Origin: Pseudomonas fluorescens
GTDB lineage: Bacteria; Pseudomonadota; Gammaproteobacteria; Pseudomonadales; Pseudomonadaceae
Direction: 5' to 3'
Length of the DNA stretch: 64,000 nt
NCBI RefSeq assembly: GCF_902498185.1
Contig: NZ_CABVIX010000009.1
Location: 154,016-218,015, forward strand
Within the stretch, counting starts at the first letter, position 1, and every line of letters begins with the position of its first letter. Below the pieces are notes generated by a model, which saw only the letters and a program-made list of their open reading frames with translations, did no database searches and was not told where the DNA came from. A program made the position numbers and the translations under genes. Below, piece by piece: positions 20,002-28,802 of the stretch.

Positions 20002-21357
20002 TCACTCCTGGTTGGCCAGCTTGTGCTCGAGATAGTGAATATTCACGCCACCCTTGCAGAAACCTTCATCACGCACCAGGTCGCGGTGCAGCGGGATGTT
20101 GGTCTTGATCCCGTCGACGATGATCTCGTCCAGGGCATTGCGCATGCGCGCCATGGCCTCGTCACGATCCTTGCCGTAGGTGATCAGCTTGCCGATCAGC
20201 GAGTCATAGTTCGGTGGAACCGCATAACCGCTGTAAAGGTGCGAATCAACCCGTACGCCGTTGCCGCCCGGGGCATGGAAGTGCTTCACCGTGCCTGGGC
20301 TCGGGATGAACTTGCGCGGGTCTTCGGCGTTGATCCGGCACTCCAGCGAGTGACCACGGATCACCACGTCTTCCTGGCGGAACGACAGCTTGTTGCCAGC
20401 GGCGATGCTGAGCATCTCCTTGACGATGTCGATGCCGGTGACCATCTCGGATACCGGGTGCTCCACCTGGACACGGGTGTTCATTTCGATGAAGTAGAAG
20501 CTGCCGTTCTCGTAGAGGAACTCGAACGTGCCCGCACCGCGGTAACCGATTTCGATGCACGCATCGACGCAACGCTTGAAGACTTCCTGGCGGGCCTTCT
20601 CATCGATGCCCGGCGCCGGCGCTTCTTCCAGTACCTTCTGGTGGCGGCGCTGCAGCGAGCAGTCGCGGTCACCCAGGTGAATGGCATTGCCCTGTCCGTC
20701 GGACAGCACCTGGACTTCCACGTGGCGAGGATTGGTCAGGAACTTCTCGAGGTAGACCATCGGGTTGCCAAACGCAGCACCGGCCTCGGTGCGGGTCAGC
20801 TTGGCCGAGGAGATCAGGTCTTCTTCCTTGTGCACTACGCGCATGCCGCGACCACCACCGCCACCAGCGGCCTTGATGATCACCGGGTAGCCAACCTTGC
20901 GGGCGATGGCCAGCGCGGTCTCTTCGTCTTCAGGCAGTGGGCCGTCGGATCCCGGTACGGTCGGCACGCCGGTCTTGATCATTGCGTCCTTGGCCGAAAC
21001 CTTGTCGCCCATCAGGCGAATGGTGTCAGCCTTGGGGCCAATGAAGGCGAAACCTGATTTTTCCACCTGCTCGGCGAAGTCGGCGTTTTCCGCCAGGAAG
21101 CCATAGCCAGGGTGGATCGCGGTGGCGCCTGTCACTTCGGCAGCGGCAATGATCGCCGGGATGTGCAGGTAGGAATCCTTGGATGCCGCAGGGCCGATGC
21201 AAACCGACTCGTCTGCCAGGCCCAGGTGCATCAGTTCGCGGTCAGCCGTGGAGTGCACGGCGACGGTCTTGATGCCGAGCTCTTTGCAGGCACGCAGGAT
21301 CCGCAGGGCAATTTCCCCACGGTTGGCAATCAGGACTTTTTCCAGCTTCGCAGACAT
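20002..21357 (-). CDS. accC: Acetyl-CoA carboxylase, biotin carboxylase subunit AccC
   Basis: AccC carboxylates the biotin carried by AccB, using ATP and bicarbonate, in the first step of fatty acid synthesis. The 451-residue product has IANRGEIALRI at the N-terminus, the ATP-grasp glycine loop KAAGGGGGRGM near residue 165, and the EMNTRVQVEHPV block. ATG 21357 has GGGAG upstream; an opening 7 codons earlier is less likely. accB lies 17 bases upstream, as in most bacteria. Confidence 0.98.
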   Translation of the reverse strand: MSAKLEKVLIANRGEIALRILRACKELGIKTVAVHSTADRELMHLGLADESVCIGPAASKDSYLHIPAIIAAAEVTGATAIHPGYGFLAENADFAEQVEKSGFAFIGPKADTIRLMGDKVSAKDAMIKTGVPTVPGSDGPLPEDEETALAIARKVGYPVIIKAAGGGGGRGMRVVHKEEDLISSAKLTRTEAGAAFGNPMVYLEKFLTNPRHVEVQVLSDGQGNAIHLGDRDCSLQRRHQKVLEEAPAPGIDEKARQEVFKRCVDACIEIGYRGAGTFEFLYENGSFYFIEMNTRVQVEHPVSEMVTGIDIVKEMLSIAAGNKLSFRQEDVVIRGHSLECRINAEDPRKFIPSPGTVKHFHAPGGNGVRVDSHLYSGYAVPPNYDSLIGKLITYGKDRDEAMARMRNALDEIIVDGIKTNIPLHRDLVRDEGFCKGGVNIHYLEHKLANQE

Positions 21358-21374
21358 CGAAGGTTCTCCCTGGG

Positions 21375-21830
21375 TCAAACGATGGTGAACAGCGGCTGGT
21401 CGAACTCAACCGGCTGACCGTCTTCTACCAGGATGGACTCGATCACGCCGCTGGCCTCGACTTCGATGTGGTTCATCATCTTCATCGCTTCGACGATGCA
21501 AAGGGTGTCGCCCTTCTTCACGGTCTGGCCGACTTCAGCGAAGTTCGGCGAGGCTGGCGAAGGCTTGCGGTAGAAGGTACCGACCATTGGCGAGCGGACC
21601 ACGGTACCGTTCAGCTTTGGCGCGGCCGGGGCTGCATCGGCGACCGGAGCGGCGACAGGGGCTGCAGCGACCGGAGCGGCCATCGGCGCCGGGGCAAAGT
21701 ATTGCTGCGCGGCAGGAGTCTTGCTGTGACGGCTGATACGTACCGACTCTTCGCCTTCCTTGATTTCCAGCTCGTCGATGCCAGATTCTTCCAGCAGTTC
21801 GATCAGTTTCTTGACTTTACGGATATCCAT
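21375..21830 (-). CDS. accB: Acetyl-CoA carboxylase, biotin carboxyl carrier protein AccB
   Basis: AccB carries biotin between the two half-reactions of acetyl-CoA carboxylase. The 151-residue product has an N-terminal helical region (MDIRKVKKLIELLEES), an Ala/Pro-rich linker (about 45-75) and a C-terminal biotinyl domain. The lysine of VEAMKMMNHIE is the biotin site, and a thumb segment is present. It is full length and paired with accC. Confidence 0.98.
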   Translation of the reverse strand: MDIRKVKKLIELLEESGIDELEIKEGEESVRISRHSKTPAAQQYFAPAPMAAPVAAAPVAAPVADAAPAAPKLNGTVVRSPMVGTFYRKPSPASPNFAEVGQTVKKGDTLCIVEAMKMMNHIEVEASGVIESILVEDGQPVEFDQPLFTIV

Positions 21831-21928
21831 TAATCATCAACTCCCAAGGTTCGGGTCAAAGGCGTAATTGAAAACGTAGTGAAAAACGTTTCTTGTGAGC
21901 CCGGCCATGTTGGGCCGTGGTCTCGTCA

Positions 21929-22381
21929 TCAGGGCTTCACGTTGGCAGCCAGGTGTTCCAGGGCGGACTCCAGGGCCAGCCGGTAACCGCTGGCGCCCAG
22001 CCCGCAAATCACCCCTACCGCGACATCGGAGAAGTAGGAGTGATGGCGAAAAGGTTCACGCTTGTGCACGTTCGACAGATGCACTTCGATGAATGGGATG
22101 CTCACCGCCAGCAACGCGTCACGTAATGCGACGCTGGTGTGAGTAAAAGCCGCCGGATTGATCAGGATGAAGTCGACGCCTTCGTTGCGCGCGGCGTGAA
22201 TGCGGTCGATCAACTCGTACTCGGCGTTGCTTTGCAGATACTGCAGATGGTGACCGGCAGCCCGGGCGCGCTGTTCCAGGTCCTGGTTGATCTGGGGCAG
22301 GGTCACGGCGCCATAGACACCAGGCTCGCGAGTACCCAGCAGGTTCAGATTGGGGCCGTGCAGGACCAGTAGCGTTGCCAT
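21929..22381 (-). CDS. aroQ: Type II 3-dehydroquinate dehydratase AroQ
   Basis: AroQ removes water from 3-dehydroquinate in the shikimate pathway. The 150-residue product is the usual dodecamer-forming type. The N-terminal block LLVLHGPNLNLLGTREP, the Q/N-rich YLQSNAEYELID and INPAAFTHTSVALRDAL are all intact. It precedes accB-accC on the same strand; a GC hairpin in the 98-base gap may reduce read-through. Confidence 0.97.
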   Translation of the reverse strand: MATLLVLHGPNLNLLGTREPGVYGAVTLPQINQDLEQRARAAGHHLQYLQSNAEYELIDRIHAARNEGVDFILINPAAFTHTSVALRDALLAVSIPFIEVHLSNVHKREPFRHHSYFSDVAVGVICGLGASGYRLALESALEHLAANVKP

Positions 22382-22556
22382 CTGCGGATTCCTTGGATTT
22401 TAAAGGGCAAGTGAACTAGCGCGGCGACTATGCCCCAAGCCGCCGCGAGTGTCCAGTTCCCTGCAGTAGTCAGCACGATTCCCGATATTCACGCAAAGTA
22501 TGTGACTGCCTCTTGAGGTTTGGTCACTGTTGTAGTGAATCTGCAGCCTCGGGAAG

Positions 22557-24332
22557 TTATAGACCCAGATTTGCACGCACGCGCGACAGATGTTCGGCGA
22601 ATTCCTCGGCGTTGACCTCGCCCACTACCCTATCGGCGCGCTGTTCGCCGCCGTTTTTCGCGAAGAACAGCAGCGCGGGCGGACCGAAGAGTTGATAACG
22701 GTCGAGCAAGGCGCGTTGTTCGGCGTTGCTTTCGGTGATGTCGAAACGCAGCAGCCGAAGGCCATTCAGCTTCGAGGTGACTTGGGGAGCCTGCAGCACC
22801 TCGCGTTCGATCACCTTGCAGCTGATGCACCAGTCGGCATACCAGTCCAGTACCACGGGCTGACCGGCCGCCTTGGCATCGGCCAGGGCCGCGTCGAGCG
22901 CGGCGGGGGTAGAAACGGTCTGCCAGTCGTCGGCTGTCTTGCTGGAGGAGGTACCTGAGGCGCTGGCGAGGCTGGCCTGGGGCAGCGGACGCAGTGGGTC
23001 TCCCTGACCGCTGAGGGCGCCATACCAGCAGGCCAGGCCGTAGCTTAGCAGTGCCAGGCCGAGCAGCTGCGCGAGGCGTTGGCGCGGCGTCTTGACGATG
23101 AATTCCAGGGCACCCAGAAACAGCGCGACCCCCGCAGCCAGCAGGCCAGTCAGCAGCAGGATCACCGGCCCAGGCAGCACCCGGCTGAGCAGCACGATGG
23201 CCAGGGCCAGCAGCAGTACGCCAATGGCGTTCTTGACGGTCTCCATCCACGGGCCGCTCTTTGGCAGCCAGGCGGCGCCTCCCGTGGCGACCAGCAACAA
23301 GGGTGCGCCCATCCCCAGTCCCAGGGCGAACAGCTTGAGCGCACCGCCCACTGCATCGCCGCTGGCACTGATGTACAGCAAGGCTCCAGCCAGCGGTGCC
23401 GATACGCAGGGCGATACCAGCAGGCTGGAAAGCACCCCCAGCACCGCCGCGCCCAGCAGCGAGCCGCCTTTGGTCCTCCCGGCCACCCGGTCCAGGCGGC
23501 TGCTCAGCGCCTGCGGCAGCTTGAGTTCGAACAGGCCGAACATCGCCAGGGCGAACAGCACGAAAAACAGCGAGAACGGCACCAGCACCCAGGCCGATTG
23601 CAAACGTGCCTGCAGGTTGAGCCCGGCACCGAACACGCCCATCAGCGCGCCTAGCACGGCAAAGCAGGCGGCCATCGGCAGCACGTAGGCTAGCGACAGA
23701 CTCAGGCCGCGCCAGCCGCCGACCTGGCCGCGCAGCACCACGCCGGTGAGAATCGGCAGCATCGGCAGCACGCAGGGGGTGAAGGTCAAGCCCAGGCCCG
23801 CCAGGAAAAACAGCAGCAGCGATTGCCAGGTCCAACCGGCCGTGGCAGGGGTAGCTGCCCCGCCCAGGCCATCGATGCTCAGCCTCTGGGTCTCGGGTGG
23901 ATAGCACAGGCCCTTGTCAGCGCATCCCTGGTAAGTGACCAGCAGGGTAAACCCACGTTGTTCGGCGGCCGGGCGGGGCAGCTCGATATCGAGGATGCCG
24001 TGATAGACCTCGACATCGCCAAAGAACTCATCGTGCTTGGCCTCGCCTGGGGGGATTTGCGCCGTGCCCAGGGCGATGTCGGTCGGCTCGCTGCGGAACT
24101 GGAAACGGTGGCGGTAGAGGTAGTAGCCGTCGGCGGCGACGAAGCGCAGCTTGACTGTCTGGGCACTGCTTTCGACCACGCTCAGCTTGAAGGCTTCACG
24201 TACCGGAAGAAAGTCGGCGCTGTTGTTCAGCGACGCGGCGCCCAGGGTGGCGCTGGGGCGGTTGTCCAGCAGGCCGGAGGCCATGGCAGGGGTGGCCACA
24301 AGCAGGAACAGCAGGAAAAACAGGCGGCGCAT
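22557..24332 (-). CDS. dsbD: Thiol:disulfide interchange protein DsbD
   Basis: DsbD passes electrons from cytoplasmic thioredoxin across the inner membrane to periplasmic DsbC and similar proteins. The 591-residue product has a signal peptide (MRRLFFLLFLLVATPAMA), a periplasmic alpha domain with the pair in GCADKGLCYPP, about eight membrane helices with the redox cysteines in FTPCVLPM and SPCVSAPL, and a C-terminal thioredoxin fold with CISC in WYADWCISCK. ATG 24332 gives a clean signal peptide; the frame opens 21 codons earlier but without one. Confidence 0.95.
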   Translation of the reverse strand: MRRLFFLLFLLVATPAMASGLLDNRPSATLGAASLNNSADFLPVREAFKLSVVESSAQTVKLRFVAADGYYLYRHRFQFRSEPTDIALGTAQIPPGEAKHDEFFGDVEVYHGILDIELPRPAAEQRGFTLLVTYQGCADKGLCYPPETQRLSIDGLGGAATPATAGWTWQSLLLFFLAGLGLTFTPCVLPMLPILTGVVLRGQVGGWRGLSLSLAYVLPMAACFAVLGALMGVFGAGLNLQARLQSAWVLVPFSLFFVLFALAMFGLFELKLPQALSSRLDRVAGRTKGGSLLGAAVLGVLSSLLVSPCVSAPLAGALLYISASGDAVGGALKLFALGLGMGAPLLLVATGGAAWLPKSGPWMETVKNAIGVLLLALAIVLLSRVLPGPVILLLTGLLAAGVALFLGALEFIVKTPRQRLAQLLGLALLSYGLACWYGALSGQGDPLRPLPQASLASASGTSSSKTADDWQTVSTPAALDAALADAKAAGQPVVLDWYADWCISCKVIEREVLQAPQVTSKLNGLRLLRFDITESNAEQRALLDRYQLFGPPALLFFAKNGGEQRADRVVGEVNAEEFAEHLSRVRANLGL

Positions 24333-24511
24333 GGCGGTCTCGCAGGGTAAAACGTGCGGGCATGATAGCGGAGTTGCACTTGAATGGGGCCGCATCGCTT
24401 ATTCCCATCCCCACGCTTGCTTTATAGTACCTTGATGCCGCTTGCCGCGGCACCCTCGCCGACGACTGCGGTCCAAGCTCCTGAACCGACGTGACTCACA
24501 AGGACAATGCC

Positions 24512-25579
24512 ATGCTGGACTGGAAAAACCGTACCGGAAAAGCCGACGCGCGCGAGCGCGCCGATACCCGCACCACCGCGACCCGCAGCTACTTCGGCGG
24601 CTTGTTCAGCCGGGCATTGGGCACCTTGATCGGCCTGTACCTTCTGGTATGTATCGGCCTCGGCTGGTACTGGAGCCAGGAACCGGACCTGTTCCCGGTT
24701 CAGCAGACCGCGCAATCGCAAGCCCAGCGCAGCAGCCAGCAGATGGTGATCGGCTACACCACCATCGAAACCCTCAAGACCGTTGCCGACACGCTGCTGC
24801 AGAAACCGGGCGGCTACATTGCCAACGACCGCTTCCCGCCTGGCCTGTGGATGGACAACATGCCCAGCTGGGAATACGGCGTGCTGGTACAGGTACGTGA
24901 CCTGAGTCGTGCCCTGCGCAAGGACTTCGCCCGCTCGCAGTCACAGTCCACCGAGGACGCCGACCTCGCCAAGGCGGAGCCGCGTTTCAACTTCGATCAC
25001 AAGAGCTGGATCCTGCCGTCGAGCGAATCCGAGTTCCAGGAAGGCATCAACTCCCTGAGCCGCTACCAGGCACGTCTGGCGAGCGGGGACAACAACGCGA
25101 TCTTCTACACTCGCGCCGATAACCTGAACAACTGGCTCGGCGATGTCGCCACCCGCCTGGGCTCGTTGTCCCAGCGCCTGTCGGCCAGTGTCGGCCGGGT
25201 CAAGCTCAACAGCACATTGAAGACCGAAGCAGTGGTTGCCGGCCAAGCCCCGCAGCTCGACGAGGAAGTGGTCGAGACCCCATGGCTGCAGATCGACAAC
25301 GTGTTCTATGAAGCCCGTGGCCAGGCCTGGGCCTTGTCGCACCTGCTGCGTGCCATCGAAGTCGACTTCGCTGACGTGCTCGCCAAGAAGAACGCCACGG
25401 TCAGCGTTCGCCAGATCATCCGTGAGCTCGAAGCTTCCCAGGAGCCCCTGTGGAGCCCGATGGTGCTGAACGGCAGTGGCTTCGGCATGTGGGCCAACCA
25501 CTCGCTGGTGATGGCCAACTACATCTCTCGCGCCAATGCCGCAGTGATCGACCTGCGTCAGCTGCTGTCGCAAGGCTGA
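24512..25579 (+). CDS. DUF2333 family inner-membrane protein
   Basis: The 355-residue product starts MLDWKNRTGKADARERAD and has one membrane segment at about 34-54 (LGTLIGLYLLVCIGLGWYW). The rest is a large, probably periplasmic, mostly helical domain. The pattern and length fit DUF2333, whose role is unknown. AAGGAC precedes ATG 24512; a GTG at 24491 is less likely. It is divergent from dsbD and only 5 bases from the Nudix gene, so the two are probably cotranscribed. Confidence 0.85.
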   Translation: MLDWKNRTGKADARERADTRTTATRSYFGGLFSRALGTLIGLYLLVCIGLGWYWSQEPDLFPVQQTAQSQAQRSSQQMVIGYTTIETLKTVADTLLQKPGGYIANDRFPPGLWMDNMPSWEYGVLVQVRDLSRALRKDFARSQSQSTEDADLAKAEPRFNFDHKSWILPSSESEFQEGINSLSRYQARLASGDNNAIFYTRADNLNNWLGDVATRLGSLSQRLSASVGRVKLNSTLKTEAVVAGQAPQLDEEVVETPWLQIDNVFYEARGQAWALSHLLRAIEVDFADVLAKKNATVSVRQIIRELEASQEPLWSPMVLNGSGFGMWANHSLVMANYISRANAAVIDLRQLLSQG

Positions 25580-25584
25580 GGCCT

Positions 25585-26115
25585 GTGAACCCTGGAGAGG
25601 CCGCACACCGTGCGGCTTCGGACGCCGAGCTGATCGCCTGGGTCGACGAGCTCGACCGGCCTCTGGGGGCCTTGCCACGCGCGCAGCTGCGCGAGCGCGG
25701 CCTGATCGGGCGCGGCACCTACATCCTGCTGTTCAACAGCGCCGGTGAGTTGTGCGTGCACCGGCGCACCCTGAGCAAGGCGATCTATCCGGGCTACTGG
25801 GACGTCGCCGCAGGGGGCATGGTGTCGGGCGACGAGACCTACGCCGAGTCGGCTGCCCGCGAGCTTGAAGAAGAGCTGGGTATCTCCGGCGTCGAGCTGC
25901 GTTTTCACGAGAAGTTCTTCTTCGATCAACCGGGCAACCGGTTATGGTGCGCCGTATTCTCGGCGGTCTCGGACGGGCCTTTGCACCTGCAGCCCGAAGA
26001 GGTGATCGAGGCACGTTTCCTGCCCCTGGCGCAGGCTCTCGCGGACAGCCGGCAACGGCCGTACTGCCCTGATTCCCTGTCGGCGCTGCACCGTTATCTC
26101 GACCGCCGGGCATGA
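25585..26115 (+). CDS. Nudix hydrolase, YfcD type
   Basis: The 176-residue product has a complete Nudix box, G-x5-E-x7-REUxEExGU, in the segment from GMVSGDE to RELEEELGI (about residues 72-95). Flanking sequence (SKAIYPGYWDVAAGG) is like YfcD and isopentenyl-diphosphate isomerase relatives. The substrate is unknown. No ATG fits; GTG 25585 gives the family length, 5 bases after the DUF2333 stop. Membership of the Nudix family is sure, the subgroup less so. Confidence 0.88.
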   Translation: MNPGEAAHRAASDAELIAWVDELDRPLGALPRAQLRERGLIGRGTYILLFNSAGELCVHRRTLSKAIYPGYWDVAAGGMVSGDETYAESAARELEEELGISGVELRFHEKFFFDQPGNRLWCAVFSAVSDGPLHLQPEEVIEARFLPLAQALADSRQRPYCPDSLSALHRYLDRRA

Positions 26116-26249
26116 CGTCGCGAAAGCTGTGAAAAATGGCGCAATCCGGGACTTAGCAGACGGCGGATTTCTCGTTACACTGCGCGGCCTTTTCGGGCTG
26201 CCGCACCCTGTGCAGCAGTAGCGCTGCCCCTGCCAGAGTGGGGCTTCGC

Positions 26250-26282
26250 GGTCGGTCTCAACTGGGAGCCGGCCGGTTTTTT
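26250..26282 (+). terminator. Terminator-like hairpin just before the SUI1 gene
   Basis: GGTCGGTCTC (26250-26259) pairs with GGAGCCGGCC (26265-26274), including G-T pairs and one mismatch, and is followed by TTTTTT (26277-26282). It lies 24 bases before the SUI1 start. It could end the Nudix transcript or attenuate the SUI1 gene. Confidence 0.6.
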
Positions 26283-26305
26283 GTCCTCAAGCAAGAGGAA
26301 CAAAA

Positions 26306-26677
26306 GTGGCCAAGAAAGCCTCATCCTTCGCCGCCCTTGGCGGCCTCGTGTTTTCCACCGACGCTGGCCGGCATTGCCCGGACTGCAGCAAGCCCGTGGA
26401 TGACTGCATCTGCAAACAGACGCTTATTCCCGAAGGGGATGGCATTGCCCGTGTGCGCCGCGAAAGCAAGGGCCGCGGCGGCAAGACCGTGACAACCATC
26501 AGCGGTGTTCCGCTGCCCCACGAGCCCCTCAAGGCGCTCGCCACCACGCTCAAGCGCCGTTGTGGCACAGGCGGTGCCTTGAAGGATGGGGTCATCGAGA
26601 TCCAGGGTGATCATGTCGAGTTGCTGATCGCCGAGCTGATCAAGCAGGGCTTCAAGGCGAAAAAGTCCGGCGGCTGA
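26306..26677 (+). CDS. SUI1/YciH family translation factor
   Basis: The 123-residue product is the bacterial relative of eIF1 (SUI1), called YciH in E. coli, where it is linked to initiation fidelity. An N-terminal possible zinc-binding cluster, HCPDC then DCIC (about residues 25-38), precedes the SUI1 fold, which includes GRGGKTVTTISG and the late GDHVELLIAELIKQGF. The start is GTG 26306 with AGAGGAA upstream. A terminator-like hairpin in its leader suggests attenuation. Confidence 0.93.
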   Translation: MAKKASSFAALGGLVFSTDAGRHCPDCSKPVDDCICKQTLIPEGDGIARVRRESKGRGGKTVTTISGVPLPHEPLKALATTLKRRCGTGGALKDGVIEIQGDHVELLIAELIKQGFKAKKSGG

Positions 26678-26828
26678 GGCCGGTGCGGGACTTTTTAACC
26701 AACGCTTTCTAAACTCGGTCCGTCAGCATGGGTCTACCCCTGGGCACGGATCGATCGTCATTTTCAGCTTTTACACCGCTCAGGCCTTCACGCCTGGCAG
26801 TGTCCGACTTTTCAGATAGGGGACTTGA

Positions 26829-28742
26829 ATGTCCGTACGACGCACACGCAAAGACGATGGCAGCCAGTGGACCGTGGCAGACAGCCGCAGTGTTTACGGA
26901 ATCCGCCATTGGGGCGCCGGTTACTTTGCCATCAACGAGGCCGGACGCGTCGAAGTGCGCCCGAATGGCCCGGATAGCTCGCCGATCGACCTGTTCGAGC
27001 AGGTCGACGAACTGCGCCAGAGCGGCCTTTCGCTGCCGCTGCTGGTGCGCTTCCCTGACATCCTGCAAGACCGCGTGCGTCAGCTGACCGGCGCATTCGA
27101 CGCCAACATCGCGCGCATGGACTACCAGAGCCAGTACACCGCGCTCTACCCGATCAAGGTCAACCAGCAAGAAGCGGTCGTCGAGAACATCATCGCCACG
27201 CAGGACGTGTCCATCGGCCTTGAAGCCGGCTCCAAGCCCGAGCTGCTGGCTGTCCTGGCGCTGGCGCCCAAGGGCGGCACCATCGTCTGCAACGGCTACA
27301 AGGACCGCGAGTTCATTCGCCTGGCGCTGATCGGCCAGAAGCTTGGCCACAACGTGTTCATCGTCATCGAGAAAGAGTCCGAGGTCGCCCTGGTGATCGA
27401 CGAGGCCGCCGAGCTCAAGGTCAAGCCACAGGTCGGCCTGCGCGTGCGCCTGTCGTCCCTGGCTTCCAGCAAGTGGGCCGACACGGGTGGCGAGAAGTCC
27501 AAGTTCGGGCTGTCGGCCGCGCAGCTGCTCTCGGTGGTCCAGCGCTTCCGCGATGCCGGTCTTGACCAGGGCATCCGTCTGCTGCACTTCCACATGGGAT
27601 CGCAGATCGCCAACCTGGCTGACTACCAGCACGGCTTCAAGGAAGCGATCCGTTACTATGGCGAACTGCGCGCCCTGGGCCTGCCGGTCGATCATATCGA
27701 CGTCGGTGGCGGCCTGGGTGTCGACTACGACGGCACCCATTCGCGCAACGCCAGCTCGATCAACTACGACATCGACGATTACGCGGCGGTGGTGGTTGGC
27801 ATGCTCAAGGAGTTCTGCGACGCCCAGGGTCTACCGCACCCGCACATCTTCTCCGAGAGCGGCCGCGCCCTTACCGCGCACCACGCGATGCTGGTGGTTC
27901 AGGTGACCGACGTCGAGAAACACAACGACGACGTGCCGCTGATCGAGAACAAGGAGAGCCTGCCCGAGACCGTGCAATGGCTGGCCGACCTGCTGGGTCC
28001 GACCGACATCGAGATGGTCACCGAGACCTACTGGCGCGCCACCCACTACATGGGCGATGTGGCGGCCCAGTATGCTGACGGCAAGCTGACCCTGGCTGAA
28101 AAGGCCCTTGCCGAGCAGTGCTACTTCGCCGTCTGCCGGCGCCTGCACAACTCGCTCAAGGCTCGTCAGCGTTCGCACCGCCAGGTGCTCGACGAGCTCA
28201 ACGACAAGCTTGCCGACAAGTACATCTGCAACTTCTCGGTATTCCAGAGCCTGCCTGATACCTGGGCGATCGGCCAGGTGCTGCCGATCCTGCCGCTGCA
28301 TCGCCTCGATGAAGAGCCGCTGCGCCGCGCCGTGCTGCAGGACTTGACCTGTGACTCCGACGGCAAGATCAACCAGTACGTCGACGAGCAGAGCATCGAG
28401 ACCAGCCTGCCGGTGCATTCGATCAACGAAGGGGAGGATTACCTGCTGGGGATCTTCCTGGTCGGCGCCTACCAGGAAATCCTGGGTGACATGCACAACC
28501 TGTTCGGCGACACCGACTCGGTGAACATCTACCAGAATGCCGACGGCAGCGTGTACCACGCCGGGATCGAGACCCACGACACCATCGAAGACATGCTGCG
28601 CTACGTGCACCTGTCGCCTGAAGAGCTGATGACGCACTACCGCGACAAGGTCGCCAGCGCGAAGATCACCGCGCGCGAGCGGACGCAGTTCCTTGATGCG
28701 CTGCGGTTGGGGCTGACCAGGTCGTCTTACCTGTCATCCTGA
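26829..28742 (+). CDS. speA: Biosynthetic arginine decarboxylase SpeA
   Basis: SpeA decarboxylates arginine to agmatine, the first step of one route to putrescine, using PLP and Mg2+. The 637-residue product is full length for the biosynthetic type. The expected PLP lysine is K110 in YPIKVNQQ; HMGSQIAN, DVGGGLGVDYDG and FSESGRALTAHH line the cofactor site. AGGGGAC lies before ATG 26829. A GC hairpin at 28750-28794 follows the stop. Confidence 0.97.
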   Translation: MSVRRTRKDDGSQWTVADSRSVYGIRHWGAGYFAINEAGRVEVRPNGPDSSPIDLFEQVDELRQSGLSLPLLVRFPDILQDRVRQLTGAFDANIARMDYQSQYTALYPIKVNQQEAVVENIIATQDVSIGLEAGSKPELLAVLALAPKGGTIVCNGYKDREFIRLALIGQKLGHNVFIVIEKESEVALVIDEAAELKVKPQVGLRVRLSSLASSKWADTGGEKSKFGLSAAQLLSVVQRFRDAGLDQGIRLLHFHMGSQIANLADYQHGFKEAIRYYGELRALGLPVDHIDVGGGLGVDYDGTHSRNASSINYDIDDYAAVVVGMLKEFCDAQGLPHPHIFSESGRALTAHHAMLVVQVTDVEKHNDDVPLIENKESLPETVQWLADLLGPTDIEMVTETYWRATHYMGDVAAQYADGKLTLAEKALAEQCYFAVCRRLHNSLKARQRSHRQVLDELNDKLADKYICNFSVFQSLPDTWAIGQVLPILPLHRLDEEPLRRAVLQDLTCDSDGKINQYVDEQSIETSLPVHSINEGEDYLLGIFLVGAYQEILGDMHNLFGDTDSVNIYQNADGSVYHAGIETHDTIEDMLRYVHLSPEELMTHYRDKVASAKITARERTQFLDALRLGLTRSSYLSS

Positions 28743-28749
28743 GAGTGAC

Positions 28750-28794
28750 TGGGCGGGTTCCATCGCGCCGAACCGCTGCGATATGACCCGCCCA
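28750..28794. terminator. Hairpin between convergent speA and MATE genes
   Basis: TGGGCGGGT (28750-28758) pairs perfectly with ACCCGCCCA (28786-28794) around a 27-base loop. There is no T-run. It fills the gap between two converging genes and may protect both 3' ends. Confidence 0.5.
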
Positions 28795-28802
28795 GGCAGC
28801 CG

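Noticed and set aside
24396..24511. Possible sigma-70 promoter with TATAGT at 24423-24428
   Set aside because: No acceptable -35 box at the right distance, so it is not listed as a feature.
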